Counted from the stretch's first letter, positions 8,403 to 16,200 are shown. The stretch is 64,000 nucleotides of DNA from an uncultured Flavobacteriales bacterium (GCA_943789505.1 CALSUJ010000001.1:124001-188000), one strand, 5' to 3'. Notes: generated by a model from the sequence alone, not told the origin. Numbers and translations: made by a program.

Positions 8403-9109
8403 AAACCGCCAATATTTCCACCTACTCCTGGACCAATATTTAAATACATCTTATTTAATTCATCTTTTGAAGGTAAGAACCAATCAGAGTATGTACCAAC
8501 TGTGTAATCATTACATCTCTGTATGGCATCTTCCCAATTAATATAATCTAGGTCTGCAGGAGCTGCAATTAAGCCCTTACCAAATATCCAATTACTACCT
8601 GACCAAGTAATCGTAGGCATCTTAAAGACAATACCACCTGCATATGTATCACCAATTTCTACAGATGAGTTAGCACCATCAACAAAAAGGCTTGGATGTA
8701 CAATATCTTCAATAATAATTCCCGAATCATCCCAAATAGTATATGTTATGCTAGTACTATCTAATACTGCGTGTGTAATAACTACTTCAATCTCCTTTGA
8801 CTCACCACCATCAACCCAAGTTAATACTGCGTTAGGGGGGTCATCTTGAAAGCAATTTTCACCTTGATGAATCCAAAGTTCAGCATAGTGCTGACCGGTC
8901 ATATGATAGCTTTTTCGGTAAGGTCTATCAGTAAATGCAAATATGTCATCTACTAAAGGCATCACAATAGTTGTAGTATTAAGTATTTTAGCACTCGCAG
9001 CTGTATGAACAAATAACCACTCCTCTTGTGCTTCAGGAATAGGACAATTCTTTGAACAAGAACTCAAAAAGATGCTTGTTACTACAAATAGGTAAAGTAA
9101 TTTTTTCAT
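8273..9109 (-). CDS. Lipoprotein with C-terminal DUF1566/FISUMP lectin-like domain and variable end
   Basis: 278 aa with a lipobox (FLSSC, Cys about 18), so lipid-anchored and probably surface-exposed. Residues 20-148 are beta-rich with no family assigned. From about 151 a DUF1566/FISUMP domain starts ([37 protein letters not shown]) and ends YYWSSNKYEFNDAWVQDF...VRAVRAF. This domain belongs to the C-type-lectin-like/FGE fold used by DGR variable proteins. The final ~43 codons are GC-rich and look diversified. A DUF5681-type gene (truncated) follows, as with the second variable gene. Likely role: a surface binding protein with a changeable ligand site; the ligand is unknown. Confidence 0.8.
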   Translation of the reverse strand: MKKLLYLFVVTSIFLSSCSKNCPIPEAQEEWLFVHTAASAKILNTTTIVMPLVDDIFAFTDRPYRKSYHMTGQHYAELWIHQGENCFQDDPPNAVLTWVDGGESKEIEVVITHAVLDSTSITYTIWDDSGIIIEDIVHPSLFVDGANSSVEIGDTYAGGIVFKMPTITWSGSNWIFGKGLIAAPADLDYINWEDAIQRCNDYTVGTYSDWFLPSKDELNKMYLNIGPGVGGNIGGFYGYYWSSNKYEFNDAWVQDFATSAQVTWPKLNPAGVRAVRAF

Positions 9110-9123
9110 AATATTAGGTGTTT

Positions 9124-9287
9124 GTTAATCTATTGTTTTAAAGTCTGTAAACTTAATTATAATATCTCTAGTTTTCAATAGTTTGAGTTAATTTATATAG
9201 TTCAAAAACTAAATACCGTAAACAACACCTCAACTACTACTTCAAGCAAAACACTTAAACAGCCATATCTAAAGTTCAATTTTATAA
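9124..9287. repeat. 164-bp duplicated upstream block, copy A
   Basis: Runs from GTTAATCTATTG to AATTTTATAA and matches 13104-13267 almost base for base, apart from two compensating 1-nt indels and a few substitutions near the right end. Each copy lies directly 5' of a leftward lipoprotein gene (start codons at 9109 and 13089), so it probably carries a shared promoter and leader. The block overlaps the last codons of the DUF5681 gene at 9269, which suggests the block was joined there by recombination. Confidence 0.85.
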
Positions 9288-9487
9288 CTCTCTATAATCT
9301 TTAATTTAAGTAGTTTAGTTATTGCATTGATATACTCTGTAGGAGAGTCTATCTTATCTAGCATCTCCATTATCTTGTTTCCATCAATTGCTTGGCTTAT
9401 ATGCTCTCTTATGAGCTTAGAAGTAGTGCTTACTGAACCTTTAGGTCTACCTATAGGGTTTCCGCTTGTTCCTTTCTTAAATGGCAT
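9269..9487 (-). CDS. DUF5681-type small protein, copy 3 (72 aa)
   Basis: Same start and first ~58 residues as copy 1 (KKGTSGNPIGRPKGS, LIREHISQAIDGNK, IDSPTEYIN), differing at Ala/Ile near YINA. The last ~14 residues (LLKLKIIESYKIEL) differ because the reading frame runs into the 164-bp block at 9287. It starts 60 bp after the stop of the collagen-like protein gene, within the same leader as the other copies. Basic N-terminus, no signal peptide: cytoplasmic, perhaps nucleic-acid binding. Function unknown. Confidence 0.7.
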   Translation of the reverse strand: MPFKKGTSGNPIGRPKGSVSTTSKLIREHISQAIDGNKIMEMLDKIDSPTEYINAITKLLKLKIIESYKIEL

Positions 9488-9547
9488 AGTCTTTTACTAT
9501 AGATATAGAAAAAAGGCTAATTAATTTTAAATTGTTAATCTTTTGTT

Positions 9548-9670
9548 TTAAAAAGCCCGAACAGCTCTAACATTAGTGAGACTGGCCTTACTGATGGCGG
9601 TGTACTGGGAACCATTGAGGAAAGACTGTGTCCACGCAGTGCTGCCACTGTACTCAGTAGAATTCCAATA
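9548..9670 (-). other. DGR-like variable region, copy 1
   Basis: The last 40 codons plus stop of the 792-aa protein. 31 of 60 bases at 9601-9660 are G/C in an AT-rich genome. Between YW and NVRAVRAF, 24 of 31 codons end in C or T and only one in A, as expected if A residues of AAC/AAT codons in a template were replaced. Fixed codons are shared with copy 2 at 8273-8402. The conserved run before it ([18 protein letters not shown]) has ordinary composition, so the shift is confined to the end. Confidence 0.65.
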
Positions 9671-11926
9671 GGGACTATTAGCAAAACTGCCGATATTTCC
9701 TAAACCTAAAGCATTTCCTTGACCAATATTTAAATACATTTCATTTAATTCGTCTTTTGAAGGTAAAAACCAATCGTTAAAGCCACCAAGAGTAAGATTT
9801 GCACAAACATCAGCAGCTGTTCCTGATGTCGTACATCCTGCTTCAATATCTATAGTATTTTGAGCACCTGAACCTATTGCTGTTCCATCTGCTCCTGAAA
9901 TTAAAGTTCCAGTACAACCCCATTCTGCTCCTGAAGATTGGTCTGTAGGTGCTGCAATTAAGCCTCCACCATTACCATCCAGATAAAAGATAATTCCTCC
10001 TTGATAAGTATCACCAATTGCTAACGGAGACGGAGTACAAGAACCGTCATCAACATTTGCATTAGAATTGTAATTAGATGCAGAAGGGTCTGTACAACCA
10101 AAATTAATTTGAGAATTTAATACATTCAGTGTTGAATCAAGATTTGAAACTACTTGAGATAAAGAATCAATAGTAGCATTAGAAGCTGAACTTGAAGAAC
10201 CACCTCCCCCACAACCTGCAAAGTAATTTTCATCTACTAAGTAGCCGTTAATTACACATAGATTATAACTAGTTACACCTGAAGAGATAATAGTATTAGC
10301 TGGTGCTAGAATAGGAGTAGAATTATTTATCCATTCAATATTAGTAGAGCCAAGAACTCTTTTATTATCTAATTTTAAAAAATTACCATAAACAGAAGCA
10401 TTAGTTATATATAATGATTTCCCAACAGGAACTGTGTATGTATTACTTGAATATATCGATTCTGTAATAATATCAACACCTTCATCTACTAAGTAGCCGT
10501 TAATTACACATAGATTATAACTAGTTACACCTGAAGAGATAATAGTATTAGCTGGTGCTAGAATAGGAGTAGAATTATTTATCCATTCAATATTAGTAGA
10601 GCCAAGAACTCTTTTATTATCTAATTTTAAAAAATTACCATAAACAGAAGCATTAGTTATATATAATGATTTCCCAACAGGAACTGTGTATGTATTACTT
10701 GAATATATCGATTCTGTAATAATATCTGATGTAAGACCATCAGGAAATAACATATCACATCCATTACTACTGTTTGAATAATATTGCACTAAACTATCTA
10801 CATAGCTAGAGTCTACTACACCGTCTAAACCATTATTACCATCAGCTCCATTAGCACCGTTTAATCCATCTACACCATCATTACCTGCTATACCTTGTAT
10901 TCCTTGAGCACCAACTGCACCATCTACTCCGTTTGTTCCATTAGCACCGTTTAATCCATCAATACCATTTGTTCCATCAATACCATTTGTTCCATCAGCA
11001 CCATCATTACCAGCTACTCCCTGTATTCCTTGAGGACCTGCAACTCCTGTATCTCCTTGTAAACCCTGTATTCCTTGAGCTCCTGTTAAACCAATTGAGC
11101 CCTGAACACCTGCTATACCTTGTATTCCTTGAGCACCAACTGCACCATCTACTCCGTTTGTTCCATTAGCACCGTTTAATCCATCAATACCATTTGTTCC
11201 ATCAATACCATTTGTTCCATCAGCACCATCATTACCAGCTACTCCCTGTATTCCTTGAGCTCCTGTTAAACCAATTGAGCCCTGAACACCTGCAACTCCT
11301 GTATCTCCTTGTAAACCCTGTATTCCTTGAGCTCCTGTTAAACCAATTGAGCCCTGAACACCTGCAACTCCTGTATCGCCTTGTAATCCTTGTATTCCTT
11401 GTATTCCTTGTGCTCCCGCCAATCCATCTATTCCGTCTAATCCATTTGTTCCATCAATTCCATCTACACCATCAACTCCGTCATTACCTGCAACTCCTTG
11501 TATTCCTTGAGGACCTGCATTGTTAGATGTCTCAGCAAATAAAGCATAAGGAACACTTCTTAACTGTGTTGTTCCCATTGCTACATAATTACTTCCCCCA
11601 CTTACATCAACTGAAATCTTCATAAAATAACTATGGTTACCCCAATCAATATTAGAAAAAAGTCCTTGAGCAACAGTTCCACCTCCAACTGCTAAATTTA
11701 TAAGTCCAATATCATTTGTCGTTGCTGTATGTTCCTCAGCATAAACTACAGAACCATTAGCTACATCTTCTATTATTGACACCTGAACCCCAATACTTTG
11801 ATTTTGGATTACTTGCCAGTTATTATCTCTAACTACTGTTTGATAGCTAAAGGTCTGTGGTGCTTGAGCTAATAGCATAACTGTTGCTACTAAACTTAAA
11901 ACTAATGTGCTTAATATCTTTTTCAT
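9548..11926 (-). CDS. Secreted collagen-like protein with C-terminal DUF1566 lectin-like variable domain
   Basis: 792 aa. Signal peptide (1-20). An N-terminal domain common to Bacteroidota collagen-like proteins ([15 protein letters not shown]..., to about 130). About 77 Gly-X-Y triplets (136-366; [20 protein letters not shown]). Two exact 84-residue tandem units (about 401-481 and 485-566). A Gly/Ser linker, a coiled stretch, a [21 protein letters not shown] motif, then DUF1566/FISUMP from about 638 ending in VRAVRAF. The plan is that of a trimeric stalk holding a variable lectin-like head, as in phage tail fibres and DGR display proteins. No lipobox and no T9SS domain at the end, so its route to the surface is unclear. 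2 bp separate it from the gene upstream. Confidence 0.85.
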   Translation of the reverse strand: MKKILSTLVLSLVATVMLLAQAPQTFSYQTVVRDNNWQVIQNQSIGVQVSIIEDVANGSVVYAEEHTATTNDIGLINLAVGGGTVAQGLFSNIDWGNHSYFMKISVDVSGGSNYVAMGTTQLRSVPYALFAETSNNAGPQGIQGVAGNDGVDGVDGIDGTNGLDGIDGLAGAQGIQGIQGLQGDTGVAGVQGSIGLTGAQGIQGLQGDTGVAGVQGSIGLTGAQGIQGVAGNDGADGTNGIDGTNGIDGLNGANGTNGVDGAVGAQGIQGIAGVQGSIGLTGAQGIQGLQGDTGVAGPQGIQGVAGNDGADGTNGIDGTNGIDGLNGANGTNGVDGAVGAQGIQGIAGNDGVDGLNGANGADGNNGLDGVVDSSYVDSLVQYYSNSSNGCDMLFPDGLTSDIITESIYSSNTYTVPVGKSLYITNASVYGNFLKLDNKRVLGSTNIEWINNSTPILAPANTIISSGVTSYNLCVINGYLVDEGVDIITESIYSSNTYTVPVGKSLYITNASVYGNFLKLDNKRVLGSTNIEWINNSTPILAPANTIISSGVTSYNLCVINGYLVDENYFAGCGGGGSSSSASNATIDSLSQVVSNLDSTLNVLNSQINFGCTDPSASNYNSNANVDDGSCTPSPLAIGDTYQGGIIFYLDGNGGGLIAAPTDQSSGAEWGCTGTLISGADGTAIGSGAQNTIDIEAGCTTSGTAADVCANLTLGGFNDWFLPSKDELNEMYLNIGQGNALGLGNIGSFANSPYWNSTEYSGSTAWTQSFLNGSQYTAISKASLTNVRAVRAF
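10231..10726. repeat. Exact tandem duplication (2 x 244 bp, period 252)
   Basis: 10231-10474 and 10483-10726 read the same base for base and are joined by 8 nt, keeping frame (84 codons). Each encodes the segment from [18 protein letters not shown] to NGYLVDE in the collagen-like protein. Perfect identity points to a very recent duplication, or to an assembly artefact. Confidence 0.9.
10830..11520. repeat. Collagen-like Gly-X-Y repeat tract
   Basis: On the minus strand this codes about 77 Gly-X-Y triplets. Within it, 9-nt units and larger blocks ([39 protein letters not shown]) are repeated nearly exactly, so the tract is built from nested duplications and is likely to vary in length between strains. 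Long open frames on the opposite strand here come from the repeat. Confidence 0.9.
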
Positions 11927-11927
11927 C

Positions 11928-12392
11928 TTATTTTGATTTGTTTATTTGATAAACAGATTGATTATCTGCTATATTTATATGTAGTAAGTAATTACCTTGT
12001 CCTAAAAAACTAAAGTCTAATTGTTTTTGCTGTTCGTTATTTAATTTATCCTTAATAACTATCTTTCCATTAACATCATAAACCAATAGTTCAGCATTGA
12101 CATTCTTCTCAAGCTCTATAATTAAAAAGTTGGTAGCTGGATTTGGATAAACCTTTGTCTTAATATCTAAATTAACAACCCCAGAAGTTATCTCTACCAA
12201 TCCTTGATGAAAGCCTTGAGTTATAATGGTACTATTGCTAAAAGTCTCAATCATTACTTCACCAACAGTTAAATCAGTAGAAGCTGTAGAATTACTAAAT
12301 GAAGCTCCTGCACTACCAATAACTGAAGGAGATAGAATCTGCCCAAACCCAATCATAGGTAAGCAAAGTAATATAAGTAGTAGTTTTTTCAT
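11928..12392 (-). CDS. Small secreted protein with T9SS C-terminal sorting domain
   Basis: 154 aa. The signal peptide [18 protein letters not shown] is the same as in the 630-aa propeller protein, and the DNA around it is nearly the same too. Residues 19-70 are a short Ser/Thr-rich segment ([20 protein letters not shown]) with a 'TQGFHQG' turn often seen at the start of Bacteroidota sorting-domain proteins. From about 76 ([18 protein letters not shown]) it is a Por/T9SS type-A sorting domain. There is little else, so it may be a small surface protein or an assembly partner for the collagen-like protein, whose start codon is 2 bp after its stop. Confidence 0.8.
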   Translation of the reverse strand: MKKLLLILLCLPMIGFGQILSPSVIGSAGASFSNSTASTDLTVGEVMIETFSNSTIITQGFHQGLVEITSGVVNLDIKTKVYPNPATNFLIIELEKNVNAELLVYDVNGKIVIKDKLNNEQQKQLDFSFLGQGNYLLHINIADNQSVYQINKSK

Positions 12393-12420
12393 CTTAGTTT
12401 ATTGTTAATCTATTGTAATA

Positions 12421-13089
12421 TTAGTTTTTTGTTGTATGTTCATAGTGCTCTTCACAGTGAATATTACTGTAAGTACCAGCTTGAACTGTATCCATACCAA
12501 CAATAGTTTCCTCAATTGTGTGAGAATAACCAGGATCTTCAACTATCTCTAATTCAGAACCACAGAATTCGCCAATTTCAACTTCAATTTCAACTCCATT
12601 AGCTATATAAGAAATATGACAAAGAGCACATTCTATGCAAGAACCATCATCACACTCAGCGGCTGGATTATAATTTGAAGCTGAGACATCCATACATCCA
12701 TAGATATCTGTAGTGTCTAATGTGTAAATACTTACAAGAGTAGTTGTTGAATCAGCACTTTCTAATATTTTTATTTGATTTTCTGAATATTCTGTAACTT
12801 CAGCCCAAAGAGTAGTTATTTCTCCAGTACCTTCTGTGTATCTATTCATAATTTGATTGCCATTTATTATCCATTCTCCAACAGAGTAATTAGGCTGACA
12901 TTTTTGCGTAACAAATAATCTTCCATCTTCTGCAAGTAAAAATCCATCTTCGTTATCATTTGATAAACACCATTCAGTTCCAACAATAATACTTTCCAAA
13001 GATTGTGGAGAAAGTCCGTCTTTACTTGAGCTACAAGAAACAAGGTAAATAATTGGAGAAAGTAATAAAAGGTAAAGTATTTTTTTCAT
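12421..13089 (-). CDS. Lipoprotein, 222 aa, with DDGSC-type motif
   Basis: Lipobox YLVSC (Cys about 19), then a lipocalin-like or META-like beta segment (IIVGTEWCLSNDNEDGFLLA ... GEWIINGNQIMNRY), an YGCMDVSASNYNPAAECDDGSC motif (about 133-155) and a Cys/His-containing C-terminus (CALCHISYIANG, FCGSELEIV, HCEEHYEHTT). The GC.D..A.NYN..A..DDGSC motif also occurs in the 630-aa and 792-aa neighbours, so the three share linker modules. First gene of the leftward surface-protein run, directly behind copy B of the 164-bp block. Function unknown. Confidence 0.75.
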   Translation of the reverse strand: MKKILYLLLLSPIIYLVSCSSSKDGLSPQSLESIIVGTEWCLSNDNEDGFLLAEDGRLFVTQKCQPNYSVGEWIINGNQIMNRYTEGTGEITTLWAEVTEYSENQIKILESADSTTTLVSIYTLDTTDIYGCMDVSASNYNPAAECDDGSCIECALCHISYIANGVEIEVEIGEFCGSELEIVEDPGYSHTIEETIVGMDTVQAGTYSNIHCEEHYEHTTKN

Positions 13090-13103
13090 AATCTTAGTTT
13101 ATT

Positions 13104-13267
13104 GTTAATCTATTGTTTTAAAGTCTGTAAACTTAATTATAATATCTCTGTTTTCAATAGTTTGAGTTAATTTATATAGTTCAAAAACTAAATACCGTAA
13201 ACAACACCTCAACTACTACTTCAAGCAAAACACTTAAACACTCACATTCTAAAGTTCAATTTTATAA
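13104..13267. repeat. 164-bp duplicated upstream block, copy B
   Basis: Near-identical to 9124-9287 and in the same orientation, just 5' of the lipoprotein start at 13089. A shared promoter/leader is the simplest reading. A strict TAnnTTTG box was not found within it, although TATTTAGTTTTTG is close. Confidence 0.85.
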
Positions 13268-13360
13268 TTAACTAGTAAGTTGAATAATTCATAAAAACAC
13301 TCTTTTTAATCGTTTAAAAACTAAAAAAAGTCTCTATAATAAATAACTAACTTTTATTAA

Positions 13361-13435
13361 TTAATCATTGATAGGGCTTGTATAAGTTCGAAACTGCTGG
13401 GTAGATGTGAGTCTTAATGACAATACTTGTTTCAT
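13361..13435 (-). CDS. Possible 24-aa peptide
   Basis: ATG 13435 to TAA 13361 encodes MKQVLSLRLTSTQQFRTYTS and 4 more residues. The only support is its leader: TTTTTAAAAACTAAA before the ATG is the same as before the replication-type gene at 14145. It could be a leader peptide or chance. Confidence 0.25.
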   Translation of the reverse strand: MKQVLSLRLTSTQQFRTYTSPIND

Positions 13436-13446
13436 AATTTTAGTTT

Positions 13447-14145
13447 TTAAAAAGAACCATCCCCATAGTCTTGTCCTGCTGTATGTCTATGTGATGTAGT
13501 TCTATCATTAGTATTATTGTTTCTACTGCTTTTCTCCCAAGTTCTTACGCAAGCTTTCCAACTCTTCATTATTTCTTTACCTATTTGCCAACCTTTACTT
13601 TCATAAAAATCACAGAATGTTTCTGCATCTACATTATTTTTTCTTTCAGTACAATATTCTTTAACTTGAATTATTGTTGGTATTTTAAAACTAACACCCC
13701 TTGATTTATTAATTACTTCATTAGATAAGTCTTTTATTATATCATTACTTAATTGTATTGGATTTCCCGTAAACGGTTTATCCGTAATAGGTTTTTCCGT
13801 AGTAGGATTATCCAACTTAGGTTTAACCAGAGTTGGTTTATCCGACTTAGGTGATATTTTACTTTCATAAATAGTGTAATCATAGCCACTATACTTGCCA
13901 TCAACACGCTTTCTCTCCCTGACAACATAGCCATTAGCTCTAAGGTCATTCATACCACTTAGAATAGAATCTCTACCATCTTTCATTATAGAAACAAGCC
14001 CATTAATTGTTAAATCCCACTTTGGAGGTAGTGATAATATAGTGCATAAAATACCTCTTTCTTTTGCAGATAAATTAACATCTCTAAAAATTTCATTACT
14101 GATAACAGTATAGTTGTCGTTCTTTTTTACTCTAATTATTTCCAT
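13447..14145 (-). CDS. Replication-type winged-helix protein (DnaD/phage replisome-organizer-like)
   Basis: 232 aa. Residues 1-95 form a helix-turn-helix domain of the HTH_36/replication initiator type (NYTVISNEIFRDVNLSAKER, LSLPPKWDLTINGLVSIMKD, ERKRVDGKYSGYDYTIYES). A Lys/Pro linker with repeated 'DKP/NP' units follows (TLVKPKLDNPTTEKPITDKP, about 103-125), as in many phage and island replication proteins. The C-terminal part (EYCTERKNNVDAETFCDFYE, SWKACVRTWE) resembles the DnaD-like tail that contacts helicase or primase. Most likely role: start of replication of the excised element. It lies 45 bp after the HTH gene at 14191. Confidence 0.7.
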   Translation of the reverse strand: MEIIRVKKNDNYTVISNEIFRDVNLSAKERGILCTILSLPPKWDLTINGLVSIMKDGRDSILSGMNDLRANGYVVRERKRVDGKYSGYDYTIYESKISPKSDKPTLVKPKLDNPTTEKPITDKPFTGNPIQLSNDIIKDLSNEVINKSRGVSFKIPTIIQVKEYCTERKNNVDAETFCDFYESKGWQIGKEIMKSWKACVRTWEKSSRNNNTNDRTTSHRHTAGQDYGDGSF

Positions 14146-14190
14146 AGCTTTAGTTTTTAAAAATTGATTAATTATTAACTCCTTTATTGA

Positions 14191-14460
14191 TTAGGCAGCT
14201 TTCTTGTTATCGTTAAGCACTTTAAGTATTGCTTTACGCTCATAATAAAGAGTACCTCCTATTCTAGTATAGGGAATTTCATCATTGATTCTAAGGTTCT
14301 GTAGTGTACCTGTAGAAATGCTAAGCATCTCCATTACTTCTGCTGACCTTAACCACTCTTTTTGAGTAATTGTTTTACCTTTTATTAGTGCTAATTCACT
14401 AATAATTTCATCCTTCATATTTTGAAGGTCTTGAACTGTAACTAAGTTGTTTTTATCCAT
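14191..14460 (-). CDS. Helix-turn-helix (HTH_17) protein, excisionase-like
   Basis: 89 aa. A short N-terminal helix is followed by a MerR/Xis-type winged helix (WLRSAEVMEMLSISTGTLQN, then LRINDEIPYTRIGGTLYYER). This is the standard small DNA-binding protein found next to integrases on Bacteroidota islands. Likely role: directing excision, or controlling integrase and replication genes, perhaps through the repeated TAGGACACC motifs at both ends (inferred). It sits between the replication-type gene and the integrase, all read leftward. Confidence 0.8.
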   Translation of the reverse strand: MDKNNLVTVQDLQNMKDEIISELALIKGKTITQKEWLRSAEVMEMLSISTGTLQNLRINDEIPYTRIGGTLYYERKAILKVLNDNKKAA

Positions 14461-14701
14461 ATTTATTTTTTTATGATTTATATTGACACAATTTAGTGAG
14501 CTTTAACAAAATACACTAGTAAAATACAATGTTAATTTTCAACATTGTTTTCAACAAAACGTTGATAAGCAATTTTTTAGGAAGGGTTAGGGAGTTTGTT
14601 TAAGTGCTGAGGTTAAGCGTATTAAAATATATAATTTAAACAACTTACTTACATACTTGAGTGAATTAGTTGAGTTGATTATTGAAAAATGCTAATTAGT
14701 T

Positions 14702-15931
14702 TTATGATGCTTTTTGTACGCCTATTGGAGCTATATTCATTAGTATTTTCATATCATCAGCTACTTTGCTGTCAATAATTTTAGCATATATCTGTGTAGT
14801 TTTTAAATCCTTATGACCTAAAAGCTTAGCAACAGTTTCTATAGGAACTCCCTTAGTAAGCATATATGTTGCAAAAGTGTGCCTTGCAGTGTGCATAGTT
14901 AGGTTTTTAGTTATCCCACACACGTCAGCTATTTCTTTTAAGTAGGCATTCATCTTTTGATTAGTAAGCACAGGAAGTACACTGCCTTTAGTTATTACTA
15001 ATGGATGGTTTTTGTATTTTTCAATAATAGTAAGAGCGTGAGGAAGTAAGGGAATATGTGAAGCTGTATTTGTTTTTTGTCTTCTGATATGAATCCAAAG
15101 TTTGCCATCAATACCTATATGTAAATCATCAGGAGTTAATTTTTCTACATCAACAAAAGCTAAACCAGTAATACAACAGAAAGCAAATATATCTCGTACT
15201 TGTTCCAGTCTTTTTAATGTAATCTCTTTTTGAAACAATATGCCTAACTCAGTTTCAGTTAAGAACTCTTTAACGACCTCTTTATTTTTCATCCTAAACT
15301 TACGGAATGGGTTTTTATCTATCCATTCATTGTCTAGAGCAATATTTATCATCTTAATTAAGTGTGAAAGGTACTTATTGGCTGTATTTCTGCTAATATT
15401 CTTTACGCTTAATAGATAATGCTCAAAATCTGTAATGAAACCGAATATCACTTCATTTAGGTGCAAATCATCAGCTTTATAGTTAAGCTTTATGAACTTC
15501 TTTAAATGTTTGTAGGAGAGTTCGTATTTATCAACAGTTGCTTTGGTAAATCCATTCCCAATAAGCTGATTGATTTTTTGGTTGTGAGTATTAAATACAC
15601 CAAGAAGTGTTTTTTTGTCATACGTAATATCTAAATATGCATTTTTAAGTGAGACTGCTGTAATGGGTTTATTCTTTTGCATTAACTCTTGTTGCTTATC
15701 ATAAACCTTAGCCTGTATTGTGTCTAGATATTTATTAAGGGCTTTTATTTGTTCGTTAGAACCTTTTGCTCTGCCCTTAGCATTGTTCCATTTAATGGGT
15801 TCAATAGTTCTTTTGGCAGAAAATTCAGCTCTTTTTCCATTGATAGTTATACGCACATAGATTGGTGCAGTGCCATTTGATTTTGTTTTTGTTGTTCTAA
15901 TAAAGAACAGTAGAGAAAAAGTATTTGTCAT
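14702..15931 (-). CDS. Tyrosine recombinase / integrase (IntDOT-like, Bacteroidota type)
   Basis: 409 aa, normal for the family. N-terminal arm-binding domain (FFIRTTKTKSNGTAPIYVRI), SAM-like core-binding domain (about 110-205), catalytic domain from about 215. Visible active-site residues are Lys in RRQKTNTASHIPL, the HTARH box, the LGHKDLKTTQIYAKI region with the second His and the nucleophile Tyr. The usual first Arg is not present: the TGLR motif reads CCITGLAFVDVEKL, as in IntDOT-type integrases, which also lack it. It should integrate and excise this element at the tRNA-Val 3' end, 272 bp away. Confidence 0.92.
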   Translation of the reverse strand: MTNTFSLLFFIRTTKTKSNGTAPIYVRITINGKRAEFSAKRTIEPIKWNNAKGRAKGSNEQIKALNKYLDTIQAKVYDKQQELMQKNKPITAVSLKNAYLDITYDKKTLLGVFNTHNQKINQLIGNGFTKATVDKYELSYKHLKKFIKLNYKADDLHLNEVIFGFITDFEHYLLSVKNISRNTANKYLSHLIKMINIALDNEWIDKNPFRKFRMKNKEVVKEFLTETELGILFQKEITLKRLEQVRDIFAFCCITGLAFVDVEKLTPDDLHIGIDGKLWIHIRRQKTNTASHIPLLPHALTIIEKYKNHPLVITKGSVLPVLTNQKMNAYLKEIADVCGITKNLTMHTARHTFATYMLTKGVPIETVAKLLGHKDLKTTQIYAKIIDSKVADDMKILMNIAPIGVQKAS

Positions 15932-16043
15932 TTTAAAGTATTTTATGCTCCTATTTATTGCTTACAATTTACAAAAATTTAAGTTAATATGCAACAAAAT
16001 AAACAAGATAATATGCATATTATCAATACTTTATACTCTTTCT

Positions 16044-16050
16044 GGTGTCC
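16044..16050. repeat. Inverted partner of the end-repeat motif
   Basis: GGTGTCC lies 20 bp from, and inverted to, the GGACACC core of the repeat at 16069-16091, between that repeat and the integrase start. It could be a further recombinase/excisionase site or an operator for the integrase gene; weak on its own. Confidence 0.35.
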
Positions 16051-16068
16051 CAATTATAATATTTAAAA

Positions 16069-16091
16069 TAGGACACCTAATAGGACACCTT
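16069..16091. repeat. Right copy of 23-bp inner end repeat (arm-site candidate)
   Basis: Identical to 2793-2815: two TAGGACACC units at a 12-bp period, in the same orientation. It lies 109 bp inside the right attachment repeat and 138 bp upstream of the integrase start codon. Confidence 0.65.
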
Positions 16092-16133
16092 TTATATGGG
16101 ACTTAATAGTGTTTTATGGTAATGTCAGGAAAC

Positions 16134-16165
16134 AAAAAACCCCATAAACACATAGTTTACAGGGT
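16134..16165 (-). terminator. Terminator for tRNA-Val, inside the element
   Basis: An 11-bp stem with two G-U pairs (16139-16149 / 16155-16165) and a 5-nt loop, followed on the minus strand by six T. It ends the tRNA-Val transcript. As it lies inside the element, the element brings a replacement for the original terminator, now displaced to 2685-2718. Confidence 0.75.
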
Positions 16166-16200
16166 TGTTGCTAAAATTTGGATTCTTTTGGTAGAATATC

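Noticed and set aside
10830-11520. CRISPR-like array of short repeats
   Set aside because: Repeats are in frame, of 9-nt Gly-X-Y type and unequal length, without spacers; it is a coding collagen tract.
10969-11526. Two long plus-strand ORFs (66 and 110 codons) in the collagen tract
   Set aside because: They are opposite-strand echoes of the Gly-X-Y repeat, with Leu/His/Phe-only composition and no leader; the minus-strand gene explains the region.
15870-16106. Plus-strand 78-codon ORF overlapping the integrase start
   Set aside because: It runs antisense into the integrase and through the end repeat, with no leader or family match.
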